Part shown: piece after piece, positions 1-8,213 of the stretch
Layout: each line of letters starts with the position of its first letter
Numbering within the stretch: the first letter of the stretch is position 1
Source: Deltaproteobacteria bacterium
GTDB taxonomy: Bacteria > Desulfobacterota > Syntrophobacteria > Syntrophobacterales > Syntrophobacteraceae
DNA length: 64,000 bases
Direction of reading: 5' to 3'
NCBI GenBank assembly: GCA_021777755.1
Contig: JAJYDE010000007.1
Coordinates: forward strand, 1 to 64,000
Program-made: the position numbers and the translations under genes
The notes under the pieces: model-generated
Told to the model about the DNA's origin: nothing
The model's input: the letters and a program-made list of their open reading frames with translations, nothing else
Databases searched by the model: none

Positions 1-129
1 TGCTCGGTCTTCCCATTTCTGGTCCAAGACCTGAGCGCCTCTCTCTCAGAGTCGTTTAATTTTATAGGAGTCGATCTCATCGAAGCAGGGTACATTGTTT
101 CGCGAAATTATGCAAGTTAGTACTAGAAT

Positions 130-339
130 CTAGGGAATCTTCTCCCATAACCTCCACTTTAGACATTTCGTAGTTGCATTGATCTTTCGATCCGAATAAA
201 CAATACAATTGTAACTGCCAGCTTCAGCGTGGATATAATATGGCTTGTTGGCCCTAAATTCTATATGGCGATTTCCGTTCCAGTACGAACATGTAGCGCA
301 TTTCTTCTCTGTTATTCGGTAGGTACCGTAGGTAGACAA
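130..339 (-). CDS. Small cysteine-rich hypothetical protein, TTG start
   Basis: A 69-residue protein of unknown function. It has a CxxC pair near residues 14-17 and two further single cysteines (near 44 and 59), which suggests a small metal-binding or disulfide-stabilised fold; the layout Cys-x2-Cys ... Cys ... Cys followed by a KW-rich end resembles a widespread family of uncharacterised short bacterial proteins. The start is TTG, directly preceded by an in-frame TAA and with GGAG about seven bases upstream, so the start is well determined. The surrounding DNA is clearly more AT-rich than the rest of the window, which fits a horizontally acquired region. It lies downstream of the group II intron on the same strand. 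Confidence is moderate because the protein is short. Confidence 0.5.
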   Translation of the reverse strand: MSTYGTYRITEKKCATCSYWNGNRHIEFRANKPYYIHAEAGSYNCIVYSDRKINATTKCLKWRLWEKIP

Positions 340-459
340 TTATCGACTCCATCAAACATCGAGTCCTAAGCACGAATCCCCTATATGGTTTAGCTGTTTT
401 AACGCTCAAGTTCTCTTTGTGGACACTTTGTAGAGTAGAGATGTTACGCGGTGGGGTAA

Positions 460-515
460 GGTTAGGCCTATCTGTTTCCGCCTCTTTCGTTCGGCGGTGC
501 CTCACTAGCCTAACC
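460..515 (-). ncRNA. Group II intron domain VI candidate
   Basis: A long hairpin made of GGTTAGGC paired with GCCTAACC and an inner CCGCC/GGCGG stem. It sits about 28 bases past domain V, where domain VI with the branch-point adenosine is expected. The branch base is not assigned. Confidence 0.6.
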
Positions 516-543
516 ATGACTCCGTTTTCACATCCCCCTCATC

Positions 544-576
544 GAACCGGACATGCGCTGCTAACGCATCCGGCTC
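544..576 (-). ncRNA. Group II intron domain V
   Basis: A 33-base hairpin beginning GAGCCGGATGCG and ending CATGTCCGGTTC on the minus strand matches the domain V consensus, including the catalytic AGC triad in the first stem. It overlaps the last codons and the stop of the maturase gene. Confidence 0.85.
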
Positions 577-1976
577 TCGGACAGAACATCATGCCTTCGC
601 CCACGGAAAGCTTTGGGAAGCATGGGCAGGCGGATGAGTCTCAAATGCTTGTAGAGATACTCATCGGGGTAGCGCTCGTTACCCTTGCCGCTCTGTTTAT
701 GCTTCTTGCAAAGCCACCGGCGGAGCCGATTCGTAGTGTACCAGTCTATGAACCGATAGGCAGACGCAACCGGGCCATAGCAGAAATAGTTGGCCCATCC
801 TCCGAGTTTTCGATTCAATCGGGTCACCAATTCTTCGGCATCGAGCCATGTCGTCTTTCTATCTGTCTCGACATGCACCGCTTCGATCATGCGCTTGACA
901 CTCTTCTTCGACGGGCGAGGGGCTATATAGGCCCTCCCGGTCTTCTGCCAGTAGCACAGGCCAAAAGTATATCCCAAGAAGTCGAATTTGTCGTCCGGTA
1001 TTAGGCAAGTGCGTGTCTTTTCTTCATTTATCGTCAGCTTCAGCCTCGTCATCATTTGCCGCATCGATTCGAGCGCCGTTTCGGCGCCTTTGCCCCTGCA
1101 GCAGATGACCAGATCGTCGGCATAGTTGACGATCCGTGCGCCGAGTCGCCGCTCAAGGCCCGTCTGCTTCCACCCCAAGATGAACCGTCGCATGTACAGG
1201 TTGGACAACAGGGGTGAAATCGGAGACCCTTGCGGGATGCCTTTCTTGGCGTCCCGGTTCGTCGTGGTGCGTCTCTTCCGGCCGCGTTCGTCGAGCTCTT
1301 CCACCGGGGCTTCGAGCCACATCTTCACAAGATGCAGCATGCGCCGGTCGACCACCCGGCGCGCCACCGATTTCATAAGTTCGGCGTGCGGGATTGTGTC
1401 GAAATAACCGGACAAATCGGCGTCGACGACATCCCTGTAGCCACAGGCCAGCAGCTCGCGCACTTCGAGCACGGCGCTTTGCGCATTCCGGTCCCGCCGG
1501 TAGGCGTGTTGTTCCGGTTGCAGATCGGCCTCGAAGATCGGCTCCAAGACCAGCATCGCAGCCGTTTGACATACCCTTTCGGCCAGTCGCGGAATGCCCA
1601 ACTGCCTGAGTTTGCCGTTGGGTTTCGGAATGTAAGCCCTTCTTACCGCGTCGGGGCGGTATATTCCCTCCTGGAGCTCTTGCGCCAATTCCCCGAGCCA
1701 TCGCTCCCGTCCGTACGCCTCGATGTCGTCGAACGTCATACCGTCCGCCCCTGGTGCGCCCTTATTAGCTCGACAACAGGCGTAGGCATTCCTCAGCACG
1801 TCCATCCGGCATATCTTATCGTACAGCGCATAGAAGCGAACCCCCGGTTCTTCCTTCGCTTTCGCATCTAACGCCGTCTGCAGCTTCCGAACACTAATCG
1901 GAGTTGCCAGGTTTCCCAATCTCCCGTCCTTCGCCACTTTCAACGTCAGTTCTGAACTGAGGTCCCTTCCCTCCAC
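561..1976 (-). CDS. ltrA: Group II intron reverse transcriptase/maturase
   Basis: This 471-residue protein is a group II intron-encoded reverse transcriptase. It has the RT palm with the YADD active-site motif (near residue 286), the upstream GIPQGSPISPLLSN block, an IPKPNGKLRQLGIP finger block, and a C-terminal maturase (GIIM) domain with the LGGWANYF signature. There is no HNH endonuclease domain after the maturase domain, so mobility would use nicks at replication forks or cleavage by other means. The frame appears intact from end to end. Its stop codon lies inside domain V of the intron RNA (the last codons are the first bases of domain V), an economical layout known for some bacterial introns. 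The enzyme would splice its own intron and drive retrohoming. Confidence 0.93.
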   Translation of the reverse strand: MEGRDLSSELTLKVAKDGRLGNLATPISVRKLQTALDAKAKEEPGVRFYALYDKICRMDVLRNAYACCRANKGAPGADGMTFDDIEAYGRERWLGELAQELQEGIYRPDAVRRAYIPKPNGKLRQLGIPRLAERVCQTAAMLVLEPIFEADLQPEQHAYRRDRNAQSAVLEVRELLACGYRDVVDADLSGYFDTIPHAELMKSVARRVVDRRMLHLVKMWLEAPVEELDERGRKRRTTTNRDAKKGIPQGSPISPLLSNLYMRRFILGWKQTGLERRLGARIVNYADDLVICCRGKGAETALESMRQMMTRLKLTINEEKTRTCLIPDDKFDFLGYTFGLCYWQKTGRAYIAPRPSKKSVKRMIEAVHVETDRKTTWLDAEELVTRLNRKLGGWANYFCYGPVASAYRFIDWYTTNRLRRWLCKKHKQSGKGNERYPDEYLYKHLRLIRLPMLPKAFRGRRHDVLSESRMR

Positions 1977-2416
1977 CGGCGTTACCCGGCTTCCACGGTA
2001 CTACGAACCTCTCCGCCACCCCATCGCGCCCGGCCTGTCCGTCACCGGCCTCCGGTTGGTCTTAGCGCCCGACCACGCCATGGGGCTTCCCGTGTTGCAT
2101 CGGCCTTCCTCTTGTATGCATGCTATCGCCGATACCCCGGCGGAACCACAGGGTGCTCGATTCGCTCTCTTCCCCTCTGGCAGCGGCCTTCCCCTTTGTT
2201 GTGGCGGGTCGGCTTCCGCATTGGACCTTTCGAGGCCTGCTCGGCGTTCACTCGCGTTACGGCCTGCACACTCGCCAGATCACTTTCATGATCCTCTACG
2301 TCGAGGGCTTCAGACGTTTCGTTACCTCCGCGCCTGCCCCGACTGCTACCGGCTGGAGCGAAAGCTGCCGGGCGGGATTCGCACCCGCAGAAAGACCGTG
2401 CCTTCGCACGGCGCAC

Positions 2417-2758
2417 ACAACAAACTGTCTCGTTTTTCTGTAAAAAGCTCACGGTCTCCTTTTTTAAGTACCCCATCGGTATCACGAGCGGCACACTACC
2501 TTTGCCGGTGGTCCATCCGGAACGGAAGGACCGGGTAGCCCTGGTTCGAGCCGGCCTCGAAGCACAGCCTCCCGCCACAGATGTTCCAGCACACTCGCCC
2601 ACCGCGCTTGTCCAGCTCAGCTACGGTGGCCCGCTCCTGCGCGATCTGCGCCTTGAGAGTCTCTATCTGCGCATCGAACTCTCCCGCCTGTTGGGTCTGA
2701 ACGTTTACCCTGTGCTCCTCCCGGGCAACGGAAATTCTCACGGCCGTGCGGCAGCCGG
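2417..2758 (-). pseudogene. Intergenic stretch with a decayed coiled-coil/Cys protein remnant
   Basis: This 342-base stretch lies between the intron 5' end and the enoyl-CoA hydratase-like gene. On the minus strand from about 2720 to 2495 a reading frame encodes a Gln/Glu-rich helical segment (a short coiled coil) followed by a glycine- and cysteine-containing block with RGGRV, CGGRLCFEAG and NQGYPV. The frame then stops, but a shift lets translation continue through residues such as SVPLVIPMGY to near the intron. The pattern of coiled coil plus a short C-terminal tail recalls accessory proteins of mobilisation or exclusion loci, but I do not recognise the family. No plausible start codon with a ribosome site was seen. 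It is best read as a frameshifted fragment of an accessory gene; confidence is low. Confidence 0.3.
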
Positions 2759-3547
2759 TCATCCGGTTTCGCGGCCGCTTTTCCACTCGGGTTTTCGCTT
2801 TTCCAAAAAAGCGCTCATGCCTTCGGCGGCGTCTTCGTCCAGGCAGTTCATGGCGATGACCTCCTTGGCGTATTCGTAGGCCGATTTTTCATCGAGGTCC
2901 ACCTGGGAATAGAAGGCCCTTTTGCCAAGGGCGAGAACGAAGGGGCTGGCCGCGGCGAGTTCCGTGGCCCATTGCACGGTTTCGGAGGCGAGTTTTTCGG
3001 GTTCGACCACCCTGTTTACCAGCCCGAAGCTCAGGGCTTCCAGGGCGGAAACGAACCTGCCGCCAAGGAGCATCTCCAGGGCGCGGCGTCTTCCGATGAC
3101 CCGCACCAGGGGTACCATGGGGGTGGAGCAGAAAAGGCCGATTTTTACGCCCGGGGTGGCGAAACGAGCCCCGGTTTCGGCCACCGCGAGGTCGCAGGCG
3201 GCCACGAGCTGGCATCCGGCGGCGGTGGCCACGCCCTGCACCTGGGCTATTACCGGCTGGGGCAGTTCGTGAATTTTGAGCATCATTTTGTTACAGGCGG
3301 TGAAAATTTCGCGCACTTCGTTGATGTTCTTGTTTTTGCGCGACATTTCCGAAATATCGTGGCCGCCGCTGAAGGCCGGGCCGTTTGCCCGCAGGATGAG
3401 AACCGAAACGGAGTGGTCGGCGGCGATTGTGTCGAGGGCGGAGCTAACGGCGGTGATCATCTCCAGGGAGAGGGCGTTTCTTACTTCGGGCCTGTTTAAA
3501 GTCAGCCAGGCAACGGGAGGGTCTTTTTCAATCAATACCGGTTCCAT
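2759..3547 (-). CDS. Enoyl-CoA hydratase/isomerase family protein (ECHDC3-like)
   Basis: A crotonase-fold protein of 262 residues. The oxyanion-hole segment SGGHDISEM (near residue 60) and the GVATAAGCQLVAACDLA segment (near residue 105) are clear. In true hydratases the second catalytic glutamate lies in the helix after the PEV/PEI segment; here that stretch reads ATPGVKIGLFCSTPM, as in the ECHDC3 subgroup, and no glutamate is present at that place. It may therefore be an isomerase, hydrolase or a protein with a non-canonical reaction, not a standard 2-enoyl-CoA hydratase. It starts with ATG behind GGAGAG, 12 bases after the glnD stop, so it is the last gene of the GTPase-glnD unit. The family call is sure; the substrate is not known. 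Confidence 0.88.
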   Translation of the reverse strand: MEPVLIEKDPPVAWLTLNRPEVRNALSLEMITAVSSALDTIAADHSVSVLILRANGPAFSGGHDISEMSRKNKNINEVREIFTACNKMMLKIHELPQPVIAQVQGVATAAGCQLVAACDLAVAETGARFATPGVKIGLFCSTPMVPLVRVIGRRRALEMLLGGRFVSALEALSFGLVNRVVEPEKLASETVQWATELAAASPFVLALGKRAFYSQVDLDEKSAYEYAKEVIAMNCLDEDAAEGMSAFLEKRKPEWKSGRETG

Positions 3548-3559
3548 TCAAGCTCTCCT

Positions 3560-6133
3560 TCAGTCGAATGCGGATTCCCCGTCCAGGCAGAAGCGAAGGG
3601 CCTTTTGGATCTCGTCCACCTGTTCGGGATCGGTGACCTTGTCTCCTTGTCTGTTCTTAATATAGAAGGCGTCGGCGGCCTGGTCGTTTTTGGTGGTGAT
3701 TTTGGCTACCGATATGGGAATGCGAAGTTCGTGCAAAGCCCTGGTGATGGTGTAGAGAAGCCCAATGCGGTCGGTGGTGTAGACTTCGAGGATGGTGAAC
3801 ATGGCCGAGGAGTGGTTATCCACGACGATTTTACTGGGTTCCGCCCGCAGGGGTTTGGGAAATCCGATGGCGGCCGAGCGGGCGGCGATGCGGTAGTCGA
3901 GGGCGAATTTGCCCTTGAAAAGGCTCTGCATGTCCTTTCGCATTGCCTCCCAGTCCCCGGGTTTTGCGGCGTGGCGACACTGAAAGATGAGGATGGAGAT
4001 TTCGTTATCCATGGTGAAGGCCCGGGCGCCGGTTATGTTGAGGCCGCGAAGGGTCAGTATGCCGGCGGTTCTTGCCAGAAGACCCGGCCGGTCGTAGCTC
4101 ATGAAGGTGATTTCCGCGGTTTGGTCCCGGGCGCTCACTTCCAGGATGAAATCCCTTTCGGGTTCCTTGAGCTTCTTGCCAAGTTCGATGTGTTTTACGA
4201 TCTCCTCGGGGGATATGGACAGAAGGTATCGCGGAGCGAGCCGGGCAAGCCAGGTTTCCAGCTCGCTTTGGCCAAGAAGATCGTGTGCGCGGCTTTCGAT
4301 CTCTTTTTTGACCTTCGCGGCCCTTTCGGATATCACCGTGGTGCTTGGTTCGCCTTTTTCCAGTATGGACTTCAGATTGCAGTAGAGACTGATTACGGGC
4401 GTATTGCGCCACTTGTCCAGGGCGCGCGGCCCGGTGGCCGTCATATCGGCGAAGGTGAGCAGCAGAAGTTGGTCGAGGCGCTCTTTTGTTTCCACCGCGG
4501 CGGTACAGCCGGAGAGCATTTCCGGGTCGGCAAGGTCGCGCAGGGAGGCGTTGTCGAGCAAAAGCACGTGCTGGGAGACGAGAAAGCGGACCGTTTCGGT
4601 TTCCGTGGAAGAAAGGCCAAGACGTTTTGCGATGGCCGGGATCATTTCGCCTCCGGCCGCCGCATGGCCGCTGCCGAGGCTTTTGCCCACGTCGTGGAGA
4701 AGCCCCGCGAGCAGCATGGGGGCGGGGTCTTCCATCTCGTTTGCCGCCACGTCCAGTTCGGGTTGCTCTTCGCGATATTGCCCGGCAAGTATCATTTTTA
4801 ATTCGGAGACTGTGCGCAGGTGGTGTTCCTCGACCGGATAGAGGTGGAACTGGTCGTGCTGAACGAGGGCGTGCACGGAGGCAAGCTCGGGGATCAGCGC
4901 GCTCATGAGGCCGTAGTCGTAGAAGCGGCGCAAAACCGGAACCCGGGTGGAATCGGCTCTTAGAAGTTCGAAGAATTCATCCTTTACCCCGGGAGCCGCG
5001 CAAGAGCCCTCCAGAACGTTTTTATTGTGATAAACCCACTGCCTGGTGACATTTGCCAGCCCCAGATTCAGCTTGGCGCTGAGAGTGAAAAGATGGACCA
5101 GGCGGGCGGGCGAGGCCGGGTAGCGCTCGGTTTGGATGTAAATTTTGCCCGACCTGGAAATAATGCCTTCCTCGATGAGGGTGCCGGCCTCCTCGGCGCC
5201 GGGGAAAAGGCCCTCTTCGAGTCTTTCCCAGAACTCGAGGCAAATGGTGGCTACCCCCTTGAACAAGCGGTGGACGTCGCGCATGAAGATTTCGACGGGC
5301 AAAAAACCGGAGCTTTCCGCATACCCGAGTCTTCGGGCTATCATTTCCTGGGAGTCGAAGGAGATTATGGAGCCTTCGGGTTCATCCGAGGCGCCAAGAA
5401 GGGCGAGGTAGCGGGAGCAGCTTTTTTCGGCTTCGCGCAGAAAGTCGACCTCCCGCCGGGTGAGATAGCCAAGAAAGATTGCCTCTTCGAGGTTTCGAGC
5501 CCTGGATTCGATGCGGCACCCCGCCCGGATATCACGAATATCGGACAGGCCGCCGGGGTTTTCCATGATGTCGGGTTCGAGCCAATTGCGGGGGTTGTTC
5601 AAAAGTTCTCTTCGGGCCGCGGTGCTTTGGCGAAGGGAACGGAGAAAACCGTTTCGGTTTTCCGCGATATAGTCGTCGATAAGTGTTTCGAGGCGGTCTG
5701 CGAGGGCGCGGCTGCCGGAAATGTATCTAAGGTCGAGGAGTTTGAGGAAAAAATCCGAGTCGGCGCGGGCCAGGGCGAGCATTTGGGCCGCCGATCCCTG
5801 GCGGGCTTCAAGGCGCCAGCCGGCTTCGATGAGCGGACCGGTTATTTCATCGCCCCAGGAGTCCTTGGAGGTTGAATCATCGTCTTGAAGGCAGAGAATG
5901 GAGACCGGCTGGTCGGGACCACAGAGGGCGCGGCCGAAAAGACCGACGGCGACGATGGCGCCCCCTGAGCGAAACGACTCGGGACCGGAATCGAGGCGGT
6001 TGGCAAGCCGGTTGTATAAAGAAATGACTGCGATTTCGAGCAGGCCGGTATGCCGTGCGAGCAGCTGGTCGCCGCCTTGCTCGATTATGAGAGCGCGCTG
6101 TTTTTTGAGGGACTCGGAAATAGTTTGGCTCAT
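3560..6133 (-). CDS. glnD: GlnD-like PII uridylyltransferase/HD/ACT protein with degenerate NTase site
   Basis: An 857-residue protein with full GlnD architecture: N-terminal nucleotidyltransferase region (about 55-180), a GlnD linker, an HD phosphohydrolase domain (HHLRT near 437 and LLHDVGK near 478-484) and two C-terminal ACT domains (about 675-740 and 785-850, each with an RPGLL- or RIGLL-type start). GlnD normally uridylylates and de-uridylylates PII according to glutamine, which binds the ACT domains. The normal transferase motif GSYGRGE...SDID reads here as GLFGRAL followed by PVSILCL (residues 64-82), so both metal-binding aspartates and the glutamate are lost. Uridylylation looks impossible, while the HD and ACT parts look intact. 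It could act as a glutamine-sensing hydrolase. It starts 61 bases after the dynamin-like GTPase gene, within one operon. Confidence 0.88.
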   Translation of the reverse strand: MSQTISESLKKQRALIIEQGGDQLLARHTGLLEIAVISLYNRLANRLDSGPESFRSGGAIVAVGLFGRALCGPDQPVSILCLQDDDSTSKDSWGDEITGPLIEAGWRLEARQGSAAQMLALARADSDFFLKLLDLRYISGSRALADRLETLIDDYIAENRNGFLRSLRQSTAARRELLNNPRNWLEPDIMENPGGLSDIRDIRAGCRIESRARNLEEAIFLGYLTRREVDFLREAEKSCSRYLALLGASDEPEGSIISFDSQEMIARRLGYAESSGFLPVEIFMRDVHRLFKGVATICLEFWERLEEGLFPGAEEAGTLIEEGIISRSGKIYIQTERYPASPARLVHLFTLSAKLNLGLANVTRQWVYHNKNVLEGSCAAPGVKDEFFELLRADSTRVPVLRRFYDYGLMSALIPELASVHALVQHDQFHLYPVEEHHLRTVSELKMILAGQYREEQPELDVAANEMEDPAPMLLAGLLHDVGKSLGSGHAAAGGEMIPAIAKRLGLSSTETETVRFLVSQHVLLLDNASLRDLADPEMLSGCTAAVETKERLDQLLLLTFADMTATGPRALDKWRNTPVISLYCNLKSILEKGEPSTTVISERAAKVKKEIESRAHDLLGQSELETWLARLAPRYLLSISPEEIVKHIELGKKLKEPERDFILEVSARDQTAEITFMSYDRPGLLARTAGILTLRGLNITGARAFTMDNEISILIFQCRHAAKPGDWEAMRKDMQSLFKGKFALDYRIAARSAAIGFPKPLRAEPSKIVVDNHSSAMFTILEVYTTDRIGLLYTITRALHELRIPISVAKITTKNDQAADAFYIKNRQGDKVTDPEQVDEIQKALRFCLDGESAFD

Positions 6134-6194
6134 AGGCCTTCCCGTGAGAAATGAGACAGGAAATCAACAATATTTAACAACTATCACCTGCGCT

Positions 6195-8042
6195 TCAACA
6201 CTGCTTGTCCAGTTCTTCGCCGATTTTCATCAGTTCGTCTCTTATAGATTCCATCCGGTCCAACCGCCGGTTCAAATCCGACTGAATCCGGGCCGCCTCC
6301 TCTTCTCCCTTGAGGCGAAGGTCCATGCCGCTTTCTATGGCCCGGGCGATCGCGCCAGCCACGGTGTCCATGTTTTCGATCAGCCGGCGCCGGAACCTTG
6401 TCGCGCTGCGATCGAGCCTGCCCACAAAGTCCGCCCGAAGCCTTCCGGCCTGCATCTCGACCATTTCCAACATAAGGCGTTTTCGCTTATCGCGTATGAT
6501 TTTGTTTGCGGTGCGGATAGCCCAGTCGCGTAGACGCTGAAATTTCCATCTGCCGCTAATGTATGCGGGAACGACCTGGGTGAGGGAATCGGTGAGCATG
6601 TCGAGTCCGACCGTGTCCGCGCGCAGCTTGAAGTTGAAGGAAGACTCGGAGGTGCTAAGGGATTCGACCCGCACGGTTTCAAAGGGGACGGAAAAGAGTT
6701 GGGAGGAAAAATCGAGAAGCGAGTCGGTCATGGCGTTGACCTTGGCGGCAAATCTGGTGCAAACGGCGTCAAAGGCGCCGGTAAGGCGTTCTTCTTCAAG
6801 TTCGCGCCAAGTGGTGAAGCTTTCCTGGACTTTTTGGGCCACGAATTGTTCGAGGGTATCGTTGAGTTCCTTTAGAGAAAGCTCCTTTTTCGATTCCTGA
6901 AACGCATCGAACTGCTCGCTCAGCCCGCGGGAGAGCTTCTTTTTCATATCGGCGATCCCCCGGTCCAGTTGGTCCATCACAAACCGCTGCAGCTCGGAGC
7001 CAAAAAGGGCGTCAAACGAGTTTCTTTCTTCCACCAGTTGATGCTTTTTGCTTTCGAAGGCGGCTATTTTTTCGCGTATCTGTTCGACGGGGGTCCCGAG
7101 GGATCTCAGATTGAGTTCGACCTCCAGCCTCTCGCGTGCGAGGATCTTGCGCAGATTTGCGCAAACGGACTCAAGGAGCACCCGGCCCTTATCCTTTGCC
7201 AAAAAGCGGTCGAGGGCATCGGTGAAAGGGGGAAGACCGCTTGCGAAAAGCTCTTCCTGCGATCCGTTCTGCCTGGCCCTGAGGCCCAGTTTGGCCGAAA
7301 CCGGAAATATCCTGATGCTCTCGGGTCCCATTATGCCTTCGATCGTCTGCCGGGCGAAAGCAAGGGCCTTGGCGGTCTCTTCGGCGGAAAGGTAATCGGT
7401 TTTGTTCAAGAGGAAAAAGATTCTCGCGGCGTATTGCCGCACGTCTTTTAAAAACTCGATTTCCGCGTTGCTGGCCGGCTGGTCCACGGAGAGCAGAAAA
7501 AGGGCCGCGTCGGATTTGGGGAGAAAGCGGTAGGCCACGTCGGTATTGTGGGCATAGACAGAACCCACGCCGGGGGTATCGACCAGCCGCACGCCGTCTT
7601 TCAAGTAGGAGGAAGGATAAAAGACCGTTACTTCCGAGACGGCTTTGACGTTGTTGGGGTTGCCAGTTTCGGTAACGTATTCGGAAATGGACTCGATCGG
7701 GACCTCGGAGGAATCGCCGTTGGTGAAAAAGACCCTGGCGGCGCTTTTTTCCCCGTAGACCAGGGCGGTTACGATGGAGGTAAGGGGAATGACTGAAACG
7801 GGAAGAACCGGAGCGCCGAGCATGGCGTTTATTAGGCAGGTCTTGCCCCTTTTGAACTGACCCACGACCACCAGGTTGAAGGTGTTGGTTTGGAGCTTTT
7901 CGCGGCACTCCAGGCAGGACTGCGGGTCGGAAATTCCCAGGTCGAGCATCCGTTCGACTATCTTTGCGCTACGGTCGCTCAGATTTTTGAAATCACCGAT
8001 TTGGGCCTGCTTGCAGCCAATCGGTTGGGCAACGGCGGACAT
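6195..8042 (-). CDS. Dynamin-family GTPase
   Basis: A 615-residue large GTPase. The G1 loop VGQFKRGKT (near residue 60), a G2 threonine in VIPLTSI (near 83), the G3 motif VDTPGVGS (near 156) and the G4 motif NKTD (near 215) are all present, followed by about 350 residues of mostly helical, charged sequence with a short hydrophobic patch (LTQVVPAYI, near 490) that could serve as a membrane-contacting paddle. Bacterial dynamin-like proteins bind and remodel membranes; here no second dynamin gene lies beside it, although many work as pairs. It is the first gene of a minus-strand unit with glnD and an enoyl-CoA hydratase-like gene. The family assignment is firm; the cellular role is unknown. Confidence 0.88.
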   Translation of the reverse strand: MSAVAQPIGCKQAQIGDFKNLSDRSAKIVERMLDLGISDPQSCLECREKLQTNTFNLVVVGQFKRGKTCLINAMLGAPVLPVSVIPLTSIVTALVYGEKSAARVFFTNGDSSEVPIESISEYVTETGNPNNVKAVSEVTVFYPSSYLKDGVRLVDTPGVGSVYAHNTDVAYRFLPKSDAALFLLSVDQPASNAEIEFLKDVRQYAARIFFLLNKTDYLSAEETAKALAFARQTIEGIMGPESIRIFPVSAKLGLRARQNGSQEELFASGLPPFTDALDRFLAKDKGRVLLESVCANLRKILARERLEVELNLRSLGTPVEQIREKIAAFESKKHQLVEERNSFDALFGSELQRFVMDQLDRGIADMKKKLSRGLSEQFDAFQESKKELSLKELNDTLEQFVAQKVQESFTTWRELEEERLTGAFDAVCTRFAAKVNAMTDSLLDFSSQLFSVPFETVRVESLSTSESSFNFKLRADTVGLDMLTDSLTQVVPAYISGRWKFQRLRDWAIRTANKIIRDKRKRLMLEMVEMQAGRLRADFVGRLDRSATRFRRRLIENMDTVAGAIARAIESGMDLRLKGEEEAARIQSDLNRRLDRMESIRDELMKIGEELDKQC

Positions 8043-8073
8043 ATAGACTCCGGTAACAGCTTCGTTTGAAAGT

Positions 8074-8087
8074 GAGCGTGCACGCTC
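8074..8087. promoter_or_regulatory. Perfect 14-bp palindrome, operator candidate
   Basis: GAGCGTGCACGCTC is a perfect inverted repeat in the 171-base divergent spacer between the GTPase gene and the transglycosylase gene, 32 bases upstream of the GTPase start and 12 bases before the plus-strand -35 box. A dimeric repressor site is an inference. Confidence 0.4.
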
Positions 8088-8099
8088 TCAAAGTCCAGT

Positions 8100-8128
8100 T
8101 TGCATCCCCAGGCGGGATAAACTATAAT
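8100..8128 (+). promoter_or_regulatory. Sigma-70 promoter for the transglycosylase gene
   Basis: TTGCAT and a perfect TATAAT are separated by 17 bases. Transcription should begin near 8135, giving a leader of about 80 bases before the ATG at 8214. Confidence 0.7.
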
Positions 8129-8213
8129 AAAACCTTTCTTAATCTCAAGGTAAATAGATCCCGGGGCAATTGACCTCCACCAGAAATCCCTATCCGGACG
8201 AGGTGTTTTTCGC

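Larger units (their letters stand above)
455..2416 (-). mobile_element. Group II intron, apparently complete
   Basis: The intron reads on the minus strand. Its 5' end carries the canonical GTGCGCC start (positions 2416 to 2410), an open reading frame for a reverse transcriptase/maturase follows, and domains V and VI lie at the 3' end. The 3' splice site is placed at about 452-460, just past the domain VI helix, and is not exact to the base. The total length is about 1.96 kb, usual for a compact bacterial intron without an endonuclease domain. The 5' exon (about 2417-2460) has no obvious stem-loop terminator, so the typical class C insertion context is not evident; the structural class is left open. 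The region between 1977 and 2416 should hold domains I to IV apart from the reading frame. Confidence 0.85.

Noticed and set aside
3605-4801. 398-codon plus-strand frame opposite glnD
   Set aside because: Shadow frame; glnD on the other strand has clear HD and ACT domains.
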